Shown here piece by piece: positions 49,766 to 62,720 of a stretch of 64,000 bases of DNA. How positions within the stretch are numbered: position 1 is the stretch's first letter; each line of letters starts with the position of its first letter. A program made the position numbers and the translations under genes. Source of the stretch: Liolophura sinensis (taxonomy: Eukaryota; Mollusca; Polyplacophora; Chitonida; Chitonidae); NCBI RefSeq assembly GCF_032854445.1, contig NC_088304.1, positions 20,039,704-20,103,703 of the forward strand. Direction: 5' to 3'. The notes under the pieces were generated by a model. The model saw only the letters and a program-made list of their open reading frames with translations, did not search any database and was not told the DNA's origin.

Positions 49766-51134
49766 CAGCCTCCTGCATTCAAAACTCTTATGTGTCGTAT
49801 AAGTTAAAATGATTATTTTGTGTTAATTTAAAAAAAAGATGTTGTATTTGACCTCTGATAACACAGACCATAAGACATCGCTACAAGTGGTTTTTGGTCA
49901 CACATAGACATAACAGCATTCATTTTTTGGTCACACGCACGGTAAGGCAATTTTATATTCTGTACCCAAGACTCAATACACAAGAAAAATCAAATCCGGT
50001 TACTTTTATGGCCAAACATTTCCGACAAGACAGTGGTATTAGTTGCTATATGACCCTATAAAACAATGTTATTGTTACTAACTTACTACACTGCGTTGGA
50101 ATAGGTGCCTAGTAGGGTGTGTGTAATAAGATGTTTTATGGTGCTTTGTGACCTCACTGATAATGTAATATAAATCTCTGTTACAATTTGTATCTGGTTT
50201 CTCGTATCTACTAAAGCTGATAAACATTTTCTATAGCCAGTTTTATACTGATTGTTAATGACAAAGTTTGCTTTTGGCATCGACCAGGCATCTACTACCT
50301 AAGGGGAAATGAAACGTCATCAGTTTCCAACGGAGCGAAATGTAATACAAACTTCAGAGGCGAGCCTAGTATGAGATCGGTTGGTTCGAATGGCACATCA
50401 ACACGTTTTTTTTGGATCTACTTGCAGAGTGTATATAAAGTCGATGTGACGGGCTGCAAGTTGTCATTATATACGCTCGCCGTTTTCGGATGTGCAAATT
50501 CCGGGCATTTTATACCTCCAAGATATATAATATATACTGTTGAAAAAGATAAGATAACGATGTTTTCTTAAAATTTGTTTGTCAATATCCGAGTAATTGT
50601 TGTTTATAATCGCGCACACTTTCGCTCCAGTCTTTATTTTTGGCGGGGATAAGTTTAACTAGGACAGGTAGTAGAACCTCTTTTTAAACTTTTAACCTTC
50701 TATTGAGCAAATTTTACCCATAACTGGCTCAAAAGGCGGGCGTTTAAAAAACTCTCCGACTGAACCCACAAAATTATTTAAAAATAAAAATGACAACAAC
50801 AGAGTAGGTGTCAAGTTCGTGAAGGCATAGTGCTCCGAATGAACACGGACCCAAAAATCTAGGTTGCTAGGATGGTCCATGGTGAAAGGAATGCTGATGT
50901 GATATGCCCGTATTAAGAGTGAGCAACGGAGGCAAGCTTTGTAAACAGAGAAATGCCTTTGGTGCCGAAATTTGGATTGCATAAGGTCAAGTCAACCTCC
51001 GAAACGTGTTTTAATCGTCAACGTTTATCACGTTGGACTGTATGAATAAATTAACTGAAGCTTGACCAGTCTCCTTTATTCTCTTTTAAATATAAATAAA
51101 AACACCTATCAGAACTGTTTATATCTAGATGGTT

Positions 51135-51191
51135 GGCCCAATTTTCTCCCACCATAATACTGGCCGCCGCCGTATAAGTAAAATATTCTTG
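51135..51191 (+). mobile_element. SINE D tail remnant, unit 5
   Basis: Odd-subtype bases as in unit 3. Confidence 0.65.
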
Positions 51192-51481
51192 CACTGGCGC
51201 AGTCTTTCGGACCAATAGGTGGATTGATTGACTGCGACTTTAATACCATGTTCAAGGCATTTTACTTGTCGGTGTGCCGGTTGTTGGTGGTGGAAACGGG
51301 AGTGCCTTGTAGAGAGGATTTGTCTATGTGTAAGACAGCGGTAAAACTGTACAGCTTTGTCATGCGAAAACAAACAAAAACACACGAACAACTTTTTATA
51401 CAATACAACACAGGGATACTGCGACTGAAGACCAAACAAGGCAGCAAGGAAAGCGGATTTTGTTAAAAGCTTTGGTTTCTA

Positions 51482-51936
51482 TTGTCTATTTCTTTTAGAG
51501 AGTCGCCTATTTTTAGCTGCCTGTAAAATCAGTCATACTTGCTACCAAAATTGCCTTTAGTCAGTGGCACGTAACAACATAAGGTCTACATATTGATATC
51601 TTTGAAGTTCAGATTTTTGCGTGGTAAATAAAGTTAGAACACTTTTTCAAATTCATAATGTTAAAGCCCATCAGACCCGTCTCGAAGCCAAGAGCCCATT
51701 GTCTCATAAACAAATGGCATGCTGGATATTGGGCGCAGTTAAAGTTGTTTTGATGGAGGGCGGCAGCAGTTTAATAAACTGCTATCGGTCTTACTGTAAG
51801 CCCTGTTTTTTTTAAAGTTGGGTGCTAACAAATTTTTCTTATCAAGAAAAATGTAGTCTATTCGCTGAGGGTGTAGTGTAGGATGTATTGATTTTACAGA
51901 CAGCTGAATATAGACGACTCTCTAAAAGAAATAGAC
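51482..51936. mobile_element. TIR-Y, unit 5
   Basis: 455 bp long form, with a TCTA border at the right end and TTTCTA at the left. Confidence 0.78.
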
Positions 51937-51980
51937 TCTAGTTATGTTCGTCAACCAGGAATTCTGTTGCGTCAGAATCT

Positions 51981-52318
51981 CAGGGTGCGTGAGTGAGTGC
52001 TTGGGGGTTAACGTCGTACTCAGCAATTTTTCAGTCATATGACGACGAAGGAATCATTAGGGTGCATGTATGTGTAATGTGCCTCCTTGTTGCAGGACGG
52101 ATTTCCACCGCTCTTTTATTTAGTGCTGCTTCACTGAGACGACTTACCGAAGGCAAGTAAGCCGCCCCACCCGAGCGATTATACTGATACAGGTCAACCA
52201 GTCGATGCACTATCCCCTTCATGCTGAACGCCAAGCGAGTAAGTTACAACTTCCTCTTTTAAAGTCTTAGGTGTGACTCGTTCAAGGATTGATCCTGGAC
52301 CTACCGGTCCCGAAGCGG
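51981..52318 (-). mobile_element. SINE C-family copy, inverted, private to unit 5
   Basis: Minus-strand copy of the SINE C family. On the plus strand it begins with the complement of the CACT tail (GCGTGAGTGAGTGC) and ends inside the head (CCGGTCCCGAAGCGG), so the first 28 or so bases are missing. Flanked by an 8-bp duplication, CAGAATCT (51973-51980) and CAGAATCC (52319-52326). Units 2, 3, 4 and 6 have the uninterrupted site. Confidence 0.88.
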
Positions 52319-52779
52319 CAGAATCCAAGGGGTCAGTCTGATATTCCTAAATACAATACTCGTAATGCGTATTTGGCGTTCAAATTCGGTAATCGTACAA
52401 TTCAATTCTCAAACAACGTAAAACAACCTTTCCCAAAGGAGTATGTTAGGAAATTTATATCAGTAGTTAATAAAGCTGGTGTAATGTAAGAGAAGAAGCT
52501 GTCGGCGGTATTCAACCATGAAGGATAGACAGTCGATATTCTAGTCATGACATCTAATTTAAATTTTTATATTTAGAATCTATCAATTCTGGTTCTAATA
52601 TAAATATAGTTATGTCTCAGTCATGCCCTGGAATTGTAACATCGTAGTGTAAATAATATTTATCCATAACATCAACATTTGTCGTCAAGTGAAAATGTCA
52701 ATGTTTATTGTTGTACACAGTTGTACACAGTTGTACACAGAGCTTCATAAAGACGATACTATGGAGACATGTCAGATTT

Positions 52780-53108
52780 CGTGACCTGGCGGTATATAAC
52801 CATCGTGACCTGGCGGTGTACAACCATCGTGACCTGGCGGTGTATAACCATCGTTACCTGGCGGTGTATAACCATCGTGAACTAGCGGTGTATAACCATC
52901 GTTACCCATTGGTGTATAACCATCGCGACTTGACCGTGTATAACCATCGTGACCTGGCTGTATATACTCATCGTGATCTAGCGGTATATAAATATCGTGA
53001 CCATCGTAACCTGACATCGTGACATAGCGGTGTATAACCATCATGACCAGGCGGTGTATAACCATCGTGACTTGTCGGTGTATAATCATCATTACCTGAC
53101 AGTCTATT
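52780..53108 (+). repeat. 24-bp minisatellite, unit 5 (contracted)
   Basis: Only about 13 copies, under half the length in other units, with an irregular end near 52998-53030 where motif phases are broken. Confidence 0.88.
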
Positions 53109-53814
53109 ACTAGCAGTGTATATAAGTAAGTGCTATTATAACAGGTCTAACTGTTACTACAGACATCGAATTGATCTCACACGCTGCCACACTTAGCCTT
53201 GCCAAGTAGAGGAAATTACACCGGCCTTGGGATTACTTCTCAATCAATCAGCCCTTCCTCTTCACCTGCGATGAAAAAACTCTGCTGGTTTTTTGATCAT
53301 TTCATTTGAATGCAATCGAGAGCCGCATAAATTTGGGTTAACTCCCAGCTGACCTGAGATAAACGGTATTTGAGGAAGCAATCTAAAGTGCATTCTGGCT
53401 CACACGCATTTTGTTCATCAACGCCCGTTTTTGACGACGAAATTCACACTAGTTATTTTTTATGAGGTATTTAAAATCCATGTGCATGTAATGTAACAGT
53501 TTCGGTGTCACTGGCATACTTTCATCAAACTGCTGCAGAGTATTGCTTAAGGCAACTGCGGTATGACATACGTGTGTTCATCAATAGAAGATGGCCTGTA
53601 GCTACAGCTGTGTGCGTGTAATGTGTTGGGAGTCAGATTTCGCCTCATAAATGTACCTTTATCATTAACTATTCATCAAGTGGCAACGTAGATGGTTACT
53701 GCCACATATCGTCATAATACCGCATAACTTTGATAAATATGGACAGAATGTTCAGATTCTTCTACACTCTGCCTCTAATTTCGCTTACCCCGGGGTTAGA
53801 GACTGCATATTGGC

Positions 53815-55185
53815 CGTGTTAAATTAACCTGGCACTATGTATATATGAAGTGCTACTGAGATACATTTTTACTATAGACATATAAACTAGCATGTTACAA
53901 GATTTGGTTACTGATTTCATTCAATCGCCGGGAGCATTCGATGCGTGTTTCTAACCTCACTGAAAAGTGTTGACAGCCTGCGTAAATTCGTCTTAATTTC
54001 ATACCTTGTGTACTTTCTTTGTTTTTTGGTAGTTTGTGTTGAATCCTGTTTTGAGAAATAACCTTACGATTATTAGCTTGGAATAATCATTTTGGTTGAA
54101 GTTGGTAACGCGTCCGCTTTGGGAGCAGTAGATCCAGGGTCAATCCTGGGATAGTTGACCCGTATCGGTATAATGGCTCGGGCGGGCCAGCTTACTTGCC
54201 TTCGGTAAGGCGTCTCAGTGAAGCAGCACTAAATAAAAGAGCTGCGGAAATCCGTCCATCAACAAGGAAGCACATTACATGCACTCTAAGGATTCCTTAA
54301 GTCATGCAACTGAAAAATATTAAAAAGTGCGACGTTAAACCCCAAGCGCTTATTCACTCATTTTAGTTGACGACTGTGTACGAATTGACGCCTAGATTCC
54401 AGCAAACTTCATGAGGAGCCGTTAAAGCAGCTCTTGCAGAACTATGAGAAAGGTGAAAGGGGAACTTCAGTATCGTGCACTCTCTCTCATTAGATTAACT
54501 GTACTCGGCTGTTTTCTGTATATCAGAGATGTTTATATCAGTAGACGTATATGTGGTTAATGTTTGTCTATTTGCGGTTTGCAAGAAAACATTTAATTTT
54601 ATGACGATTGGGCCTATTTATAATGTTTTATAAAACAGGTGATGTATTATCAGAAGTACTTTTATCAGTAGACATATATGTGCTTTCTGCCTATGTATTT
54701 GTTATGTGTCACAGATGTACCTTAAGATGCAAATGTTTTTACAAGATTTAACAACGTGCTTTCGTCAGTAACCGTTTGAGGTGCCAGCTAGCCACTTGTT
54801 ATGAGAAGCGTTAACGTCACTGCCCGTCATTCAGGCATGCTCGTTTATTATCTTTTTGAAGGCTATTCTATCATTTCAAGCTAATCCAGTGCCATGAAAA
54901 ACTGAGGGGATCACGTAGATCCGGGCACGTCAAATCTATTTAATTAGACCTCAAAACATTTCCGCCTACCGAGAGCATCTGGAGAAACTAAGATAAACAA
55001 TATAAGTCGGTTAATGTCTAGATAATCAAAAGCCTCTTGATCAAAAGCTTTTGTGGGATACAGATAAAAGCACCACATTATTTTTACCGTTAAGCTTAAA
55101 GGCATTTTTCAAACGACAGAATGTAGAACAATTTGCGAAAACAACCCTGTGAAGGGCTATTATGGCTGAGTTAGTTTCAATATTA
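53815..55185 (+). repeat. Segment L, unit 6 (deleted)
   Basis: The sequence jumps from GTTAACGTCACTG to CCCGTCATTCAGG at about 54822, removing what corresponds to about 43621-45168 of unit 5. A CACTG word lies on both sides in the undeleted unit, suggesting a microhomology-mediated loss. Confidence 0.75.
54100..54358 (+). mobile_element. SINE B, unit 6 (internal deletion)
   Basis: Carries the same internal deletion as unit 4. Confidence 0.85.
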
Positions 55186-55593
55186 AAGAGCGTTTGTTTT
55201 TGTCTACTTCTGTAAATTGTCAGGATGTAGACTTGGTAACCTCTAGACCTACTAAGTTAAGGTGTCATCAAAATCACAAAGAGCTGGATTCGAACAGGCG
55301 GCCATATTGATGAAGGCTTGATAGGCTTGCCTCCTTTTTGTTGAACACACTGGATTTCTACGTGCATTTTTCTTGTTACGTATTGCACCAATCCTGATAG
55401 GCTACATGTGTCTACGTTTGTGAAGGTTTCTAATCTGCAGGAGACCATGCTACTGTAGAGTCTGCATAACCTGTGTGTATGTCAAGTGGTTTGCCAGATG
55501 TTGTTCACAAACGTGATCATTACACCCTGCTACACGGGTCATGCAGACTGGGGAATCCCCTCTACGAGTCTCTACGCGGCTGTTGTTGGATAA

Positions 55594-56047
55594 ACCTAGA
55601 CCCGGGGACACACTTGTCGGATTTTTTTTGCTCGCACGGGCCTATTGTGTGAATTTCTAAAAATACGTCTTGTTTGTCCGCGCCGACGATGGCGTATTCC
55701 ACATGCGGTCTTGATCGCCCCGAAATTCGCTGGTATGAGCGTGTGGGATATTGGTGAAGAAATCCGCCAGCAGTTTCACTTGGTTCGTGTAGTGTGTCCA
55801 CTCCAATGAGTTTTGGCGGCCCAGTTGATCGAGCTGACTAATCAAAGAACAGGGAAATGGTGTTGACCTGTGACATTTTGTTCGCATCACATTGGTTACT
55901 TCGTCATATGATATAACGTACTGACTTCAACTGAAAAATCCGCCTAGTGTGTCTGCCTAGTGCAAATGTCGTCAGTGTATTTTGCGGGCGATTAGGATCG
56001 CCCCTGGAAGCGAAAAAAATCCTTCTAGTGTGTCCCCAGCTTAAGGT
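55594..56047. mobile_element. TIR-X, unit 6
   Basis: 454 bp and the most diverged of the five copies. The right arm reads CCTTCTAGTGTGTCCCC. Confidence 0.62.
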
Positions 56048-56522
56048 GCACAGGATCCAAGGTGACAATCCAATTAGTGTTCGACTCGAATCTTGATGGT
56101 ATCGGCTTCCCACGGAGAGACATAGAATTGGTGCTCTCTTTATAACAAGCACATCAAGAATTGGCGGTCGGCTAATCATACGACTCTCGTGAAATGGGAA
56201 TAGCTCCCAGCCCGTGATCAACCTGAAATAAAAGTTAATGTCAAGGTGTTTTGTCTGAGGCATTGTTCAGAATCGTTCTGATAGAGGCATTCCGCGGAGT
56301 GATATATCGTATATGTATATACGAAGTTTTTAGGTGGACGGTCGGGCGATGTGACGAGCTGAACGTTAACCCTGTCTGATGCCATAATGATGATCCGTCA
56401 ACTCGATAACATCAGCGGAAGAGAGAGAGGGCTGATCAGGACCGGAAGACCACAAGTCCAGACCCCGTTTTGTAAATCTAACCACTATTGACTCTTTGCA
56501 GCCAGGCATCATGGTCAGAGTT

Positions 56523-56612
56523 TCTTGCCTGAGTTAGTCGCTGGTTAAACAGCGGTTGACATAGGCGATGATGAGTCACATATAAATTTTTAACGTCTAC
56601 TAAACCGTCATT
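56523..56612 (+). promoter_or_regulatory. Conserved hairpin/AP-1/TATA-like block, unit 6
   Basis: The hairpin and TGAGTCA are intact. TATAAA is intact and followed by TTTTT. Confidence 0.35.
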
Positions 56613-57009
56613 GGGACGTAAGGCCTGATTTTTTATTCAAAAGACAACACGCGCAATTGATAGTCGCCATAGTCCCATGAAAAAAGCGATCATCAGCACT
56701 CCCTTGTATCTTTTTTCGTGTAAACTCACGCAAAAGTCATTACATACATCGGTTTAAAGACATCCAAGTTTTTGCTAGGATGTAGAATATCACCTACCTC
56801 TCACACGACGATTCGCTTAGGTTTTTTTCTACCCTGTCTTAATCTGAAAGTTCCACACTCCTACATATACGTGGATACTCGTATACTCCATATTCCTACA
56901 CCTACCGACGGCTTTCACGACGAAAGGGTTTTTGCTGGAGTAACATAACAGAAAATACGGACGGACACAACCTCCCAGCTAAACAATCTCTCTGATAGAC
57001 AGCGAAGAG

Positions 57010-59110
57010 AGTTAAATTAGATTGGCATTGAACAGTTGCAGTCAAAGCTCAACTGAGATACTTGTTTTTACTACAAACTTATAAACTAGCATGGTAAAAG
57101 ATTTAGTGACTGATTTCATACATTCGCCGTGAGCATTCCATGCGTCTTTCTAACATGAATGAAAAAAAAAATCCCGGGAATTCGTTATGTTTTCGTACCT
57201 TATTTACTTTCTCTTTTCTTTGGTAGTTTGTGTTGAATGTTGTTTTGAGAAGTGGCCTGATCAGTAATCGTGTATCGGTATCCTGCACTTTGTCATCAGA
57301 CTACCTGTACGAGGCTGTTTTCTGTATCACAGACATACTTATGTCAGTAGACGTATATGTGAATACTGTCTGTCTATTTACAGTGTGTACAAAAACACTT
57401 AATTTTATGGTGACTGTGCCATTTTTAATGGTTTAGATAACAATTTATGTATTATCAGCAGTACTTTTATCAGCAGACGTATATATGCGTACTGCCTGTC
57501 TATTTGTAATGTTTTAGATAACAGTTTACGTATTATCAGCAGTACTTTAATCAGTAGACGTATATATGCGTACTGCCTGTCTGTTTGTAATGTTTTAGAA
57601 AACATCTTTTGTATTACAGAACCTTAAGACATATATGTGGATTTTACTTTATTATGGGCAATGTGAGTTTCTGCTGATGTGTTGATAGCTAAGAACGTGC
57701 TTTGGTCAGTGGCCGTTTCAGGTGCCAGCTTGACACTTGTTATGACAAGCGGTACCATCACTGTCTGCGGTCCTAAAGCGGTCGCGGCTGAGCGATCGGC
57801 GGTAGACCTAAGCTGATTAGCGCCAAAACACGGCGGAATACAAATCAGCTGTTTTTAATGGAGTTGTAGGGGTTATTGTCTTCCCCGGTCGGGCATTTGG
57901 GTGTCGTAAAGGAGCAGGAAGGGATGTTATTGGTGCGACATTTCGGAACAAGACTTCCTCACTTGACCATCAGCTAAGACTGCGTGCCAATCCACAGCGT
58001 CAGTCAACTAAACCCAGTCACCTTTAAGTGGATAAGCCCTTGTCTTGGCAAATTACAAAGCTAATCTCGTAGAACGCTCCGTAGAGTTTTTTTCAAGAGC
58101 GTTTGGCTCCTCACAGACTTAGCTAGTCGGCCTTCTATATTCCGTTCTGATTACTACTTTTGTACGTGGAGCTGACATCTTCCGAAGGCTTCACGACCAA
58201 AGGGTTGTTGCTGAATGGACATAACAGCAAATACAGACCGGCACTACCTCCCAGCTAAACAATCGCTCTGACAGACTGCGAAGAGAGTTGCTGTTTGAAA
58301 CTCGATAAAAAATTCAGCCCGAAAATTCAAAGGTAAAGGCCAAGAGCTTTTATCTCGGCTCAGTTTACCGGTGGCGTTGATGATTTCGTCAATACTGGAC
58401 CCCACCAATAAATTAGTCCGGACAGCTCAGCAGTAGATAAATAAACCATTGTGCTTGTCTGTTTCAAAGGTAGTCAAATTACAAGGTTCGGATATAAGAA
58501 TGCCATCTAGTCCACAACATTTCGCTGTACACTTTTAACATGGTATGTGGATGTTTGAATGTATATGGAAAACTTGCAAACTAATAAATCAGAAGTTATT
58601 ATCCATGCCAACTTCTCAATACCCTCGTAAAGGTTAATGTTCATCTGTTATCCTGTCAGTCATTGGAGTCATAGATGTGTAAAATCGACTGAACATCTTT
58701 TTGATTGACGCATACTTGAAAAAATTTCCATCCTACACACGTCCGTCAACCAGGCGTGCTCGTTTTCCCACGCATGTTTCTTTTCTTTTTGAGCGCTCTT
58801 CTGTTATTTCAGGCTATTCCAATTGCATCAAAAACTCCGGCGAACAAGTAGATCCGCGCTCATAAAATCTATTTAATTAGACCTCAAAGCATTTCTGCCT
58901 ATCGAGAGCTTCTGGAAATACTAAGACAAAACAATATAAAAACGCTTTATGTCGACATAATCAAAAGTTTCAAGACCAAAAGCTTGTATTAAAAGCACCA
59001 AGTCATTTATATCTTAAACCTAAAGGAATTTTTTAAACAACAGAATGTAGGACAATTTGCGAAAACAACCCTGTGAAGCATTATTATGGCTGACTTACTT
59101 TAAATGTTAA
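57010..59110 (+). repeat. Segment R, unit 6
   Basis: Two 79-bp repeats and no SINE C (even marks), but the 78-bp stretch at 58537-58615 is kept (odd mark). Confidence 0.75.
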
Positions 59111-60480
59111 ACAGCCTCCTGCATTCAAAACTCTTATGTGTCGTATAAGTTAAAATGATTATTTTGTGTTAATTTTAAAAAAAGATGATGTATTTGACCT
59201 CTGATAACACAGACCATAAGACATCGCTACAAGTGGTTTTTGGTCACACATAGACATTACAGCATTCATTTTTTGGTCACACGCACGGTAAGGCAATTTT
59301 ATATTCTGTACCCAAGACTCAATACACAAGAAAAATCAAATCCGGTTACTTTTATGGCCAGACATTTCCGACAAGACAGTGGTATTAGTTGCTATATGAC
59401 CGGATAAAACAATGTTATTGTTACTAACTTACTATACTGCGTTGGAACAGGTGCCTAGTAGGGTTTGTGTAATAAGATGTTTTATGGTGCTTTGTGACCT
59501 CACTGATAATGTAATATAAATCTCTGTTACAATTTGCATCTGGTTTCTCGTATCTAATAAAGCTGATAAACATTTACTATAGCCAGTTTTATACTGATTG
59601 TTGATGACAAAGTTTGCTTTTGGCATCAACCAGGCATCTACTACCTAAGGGAAATGAAACGTCATCAGTCTCCAACGGAGCGAAATGTAATACAAACTTC
59701 AGAGGCGAGCCTAGTATGAGTTGGGTTGGTTCGAATGGCACATCAACTCGTTTTTTTTTTTGATCTACTTGCAGAGCGTATATAAAGTCGATGTGACGGG
59801 CTGCAAGTTGTCATTATATACGCTCGCCGTTTTCGGATGTGCAAATTCCGGGCATTTTATACCTCCAAGATATATAATATATACTGTTGAAAAAGATAAG
59901 ATAACGATGTTTTCTTAAAATTTGTTTTTCAATATCCGAGTAATTGTTGTTTATAATCGCGCACACTTTCGCTCCAATCTTTACTTTTGGCGATAAATTT
60001 ATCTAGGACAGGGTAGTTGGACCCCTTTTTAAACTTTTAACCTTCTATTGAGCAATGTTTACCCATAACTGGCTCAAAAGGCGGGCGTTTAAAAAACTCT
60101 CCGACTGAACCCACAAAATTATTTAAAAATAAAAATGACAACAACAGAGTAGCTGTCAAGTTCGTGAAGGCAAAGTGCTCCGAGGAAACGCGGAACAAAA
60201 AATCTAGGTTGCTAGGATGGTCCATGGTGAAAGGAATGCTGATGTGATATGCCCGTATTAAGAGTGAGCAACGGAGGCAAGCTTTGTAAGCAGAGAAATG
60301 CCTTTGGTGCCAAAATTTGGATTGCATAAGGTCAAGTCAACCTCCGAAACGTGTTTTAATCGTCAACGTTTATCCCGCTGGACTGTATGAATAAATTAAC
60401 TGAAGCTTGACCAGTCTCCTTTATTCTCTTTTAAATTTAAATAAAAAACACCTATCAGAAACTGTTTATATCTAGATGGT

Positions 60481-60538
60481 TGCCCGGTTTTCTCCCACCA
60501 TAATACTGGCCGCCGCCATATAAGTGAAATATTCTTGC
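60481..60538 (+). mobile_element. SINE D tail remnant, unit 6
   Basis: Even-subtype bases, with one G lost before CCCGG. Confidence 0.65.
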
Positions 60539-60828
60539 ACATGGTGCAATCTTTCGGACCAATAGGTGGATTGATTGACTGCGACTTTAATACAATGTTC
60601 AAGGCATTTTACTTGTCGGTGTGCCGGTTGTTGGTGGTGGAAACGGGAGTGCCTTGTAGAGAGGATTTGTCTATGTGTAAGACTGCGGTAAAACTGTACA
60701 GCTTTTTCATGCGAAAAGAAACAAAAACACACCAACAACTTTTTATACAATACAACACAGGGATACTGCGACTGAAAACCAAACAAGGCAACAAGGAGAG
60801 CAGATTTTGTTAAAACCTTTGGCTTCTA

Positions 60829-61272
60829 TGGTCTATTTCTTTTAGAGAGTCGCGTATTTTCAGCTGCCTGTAAAACCAGTCATACTTGCGACCAAAATTG
60901 CCTATAGTCAGTGGCACGTAACAACATAAGCTCTACATATTGATATCGTTGAAGTTCAGATTATTGCGTGGTAAATAAAGTTAGAACACTTTCTCAAATT
61001 GATAATGTTAAAGCCCATCAGACCCGTAAGAGCCCATTGTCTCAAAAACAAGTGGCATGCTGGATATTGGGCGGAGTTTAAACATGTTTTTGATGAGGGC
61101 GGCAGCAGTTTCCTAAACTGCTATCGGTCTTACTGTAAGCCCTGTTTTTTTAAAGCTGGGTGCTAACAAATTTTGTTATCAAGAAAATGTAGTCTATTCG
61201 CTGAGGGTGTAGTGTAGGATGTACTGATTTTACAGACAGCTGAATATAGACGACTCTCTAAAAGAAATAGAC
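60829..61272. mobile_element. TIR-Y, unit 6
   Basis: 444-bp short form like units 2 and 4, but its right arm ends in AAATAGAC and TCTA as in the odd units. Confidence 0.75.
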
Positions 61273-61777
61273 TCTAGTCATGTTCGTCAACCAGGAATTC
61301 TGTTGCGCCAGAATCTAAGCGCTCAGTCTGATATTCCTAAATACAATACTCGTAGTGAGTATTTGGGCGTTCCAATTCGGTAATCGTACAATTCAATTCT
61401 CAAACAACGTAAAACAACCTTTCCCAAAGGAGTATGTTAGGAAATTTATATCAGTAGTTAATAAAGCTGGTGTAATGTAAGAGAAGAAGGTGTCGGCGGT
61501 TTTTAACCATGAAGGATAGACAGTCGATATTCTAGTCATGACATCTAATTTAAATTGCTATCCAATGAAAATTTTTATCTCCTGAATCTATCAATTCTCG
61601 TTCGAATATAAATACAGTTATGTCTTAGTCATGCTCTGGAATTGTAACATCGTAGCGTAAATAATATTTATCTATAACATCGATTTTTGTCGTCAAGTGA
61701 AAATGTCAAAGTTTATTGTTGTACACAGTTGTACACAGAGCTTCATAAAGACGATACTATGGAGACATGTCAAATTT

Positions 61778-62720
61778 CGTGACCTGGCGGTATATAACCA
61801 TTGTGACCTGGCGGGGTACAACCATCGTGACCTGGCGGTGCATAACCGGTGTATAACCATAATGACCTGGCAGTGTATAACCACCGTGACCTGGCGGTGT
61901 TTAACCATCTTGTTCTGGCGGTGTATAACAATCGTGATGTGGCGGTGTATAACCAATGCGATATGAAGGTGTGTAACCATCGTTACCTGGCGGTGTATAA
62001 CCATCGTGACTTGGCGGTGTATAACCATCCTGGCTTTGACGTTGTATAAGCATCGTGACCTGACGGTGTATAACCATCGTGATCTTGTGGTGTATAACTT
62101 ATGTGACTTGGTGGTATATAACCCTCGTTACCTGGCGGTGTATAACCATCGTAACTTGGCGGTGTGTAACCATTGTGACCTGGCGGTGTATAACCATCGT
62201 GACTTGACGATGTATAACTTTCGTTACCTGGCGGTATATACTCATCGTGATCTGTCGGTATATAAATATCGTGACTTGACGGTGTATAACCATCGTTACC
62301 TGGCGGTGTTTAACCATCGTTACCTGGCGGTATATAGCCATCGTGACCTAGCGGTGTATAACCATCGTTACCCGGCGGTGTATAACCATTGTGATTTGAC
62401 GGTGTATAACCATCGTGACCTGGCGGTATATACTCATCGTGATCCAGCGGTACATAAATATTGTGACTTGACTGTGTATAACCATCGCAACCTGACGGTG
62501 TATAACCATCGTGACTTGAAGGTGTATAACCATCATTACCTGGCGGTGTATAACCATCGTGACTTGACGGTGTATAACAATCGTTACCTGACTGTGTAAA
62601 ACAATCGTGACCTGGCGGTGTATAACCATCCTGGCTTGACGGTGTATAACCATGGTTACCTGGCGGTGTATAACCATCGTGACCTGAAGGTGTATAATTA
62701 TCATTACCTGGCAGTCTATT
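61778..62720 (+). repeat. 24-bp minisatellite, unit 6 (expanded)
   Basis: About 39 copies, the longest block. The first half resembles the other units. The second half (about 62400-62700) adds a further run of copies ending in the usual GGCAGTCTATTAGTAGC. Confidence 0.9.

Larger units (their letters stand above)
41901..53108 (+). repeat. Macrosatellite unit 5 (odd subtype, 11.2 kb)
   Basis: Near-identical to unit 3, offset about 22.15 kb, with SINE B, SINE A, TIR-X, SINE C and TIR-Y in place. Private changes are an inverted SINE (51981-52318), a deletion of about 70 bp in L at 43593 (GTACCTTAAGACACTTG), a strongly shortened minisatellite, and a third copy of the TGTACACAGT word before it. 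Gaps such as 45540-45930 and 49770-51130 show no recognised gene. Confidence 0.9.
53109..62720 (+). repeat. Macrosatellite unit 6 (even subtype, mosaic, 9.6 kb)
   Basis: Shorter than its neighbours because about 1.5 kb of segment L, including SINE A, is deleted at about 54822. The subtype switches along its length: even to about 57.6 kb, odd-like from about 58.0 to 59.4 kb, then even again and very close to unit 2. It ends with the longest minisatellite in the window. No recognised gene. Confidence 0.88.
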
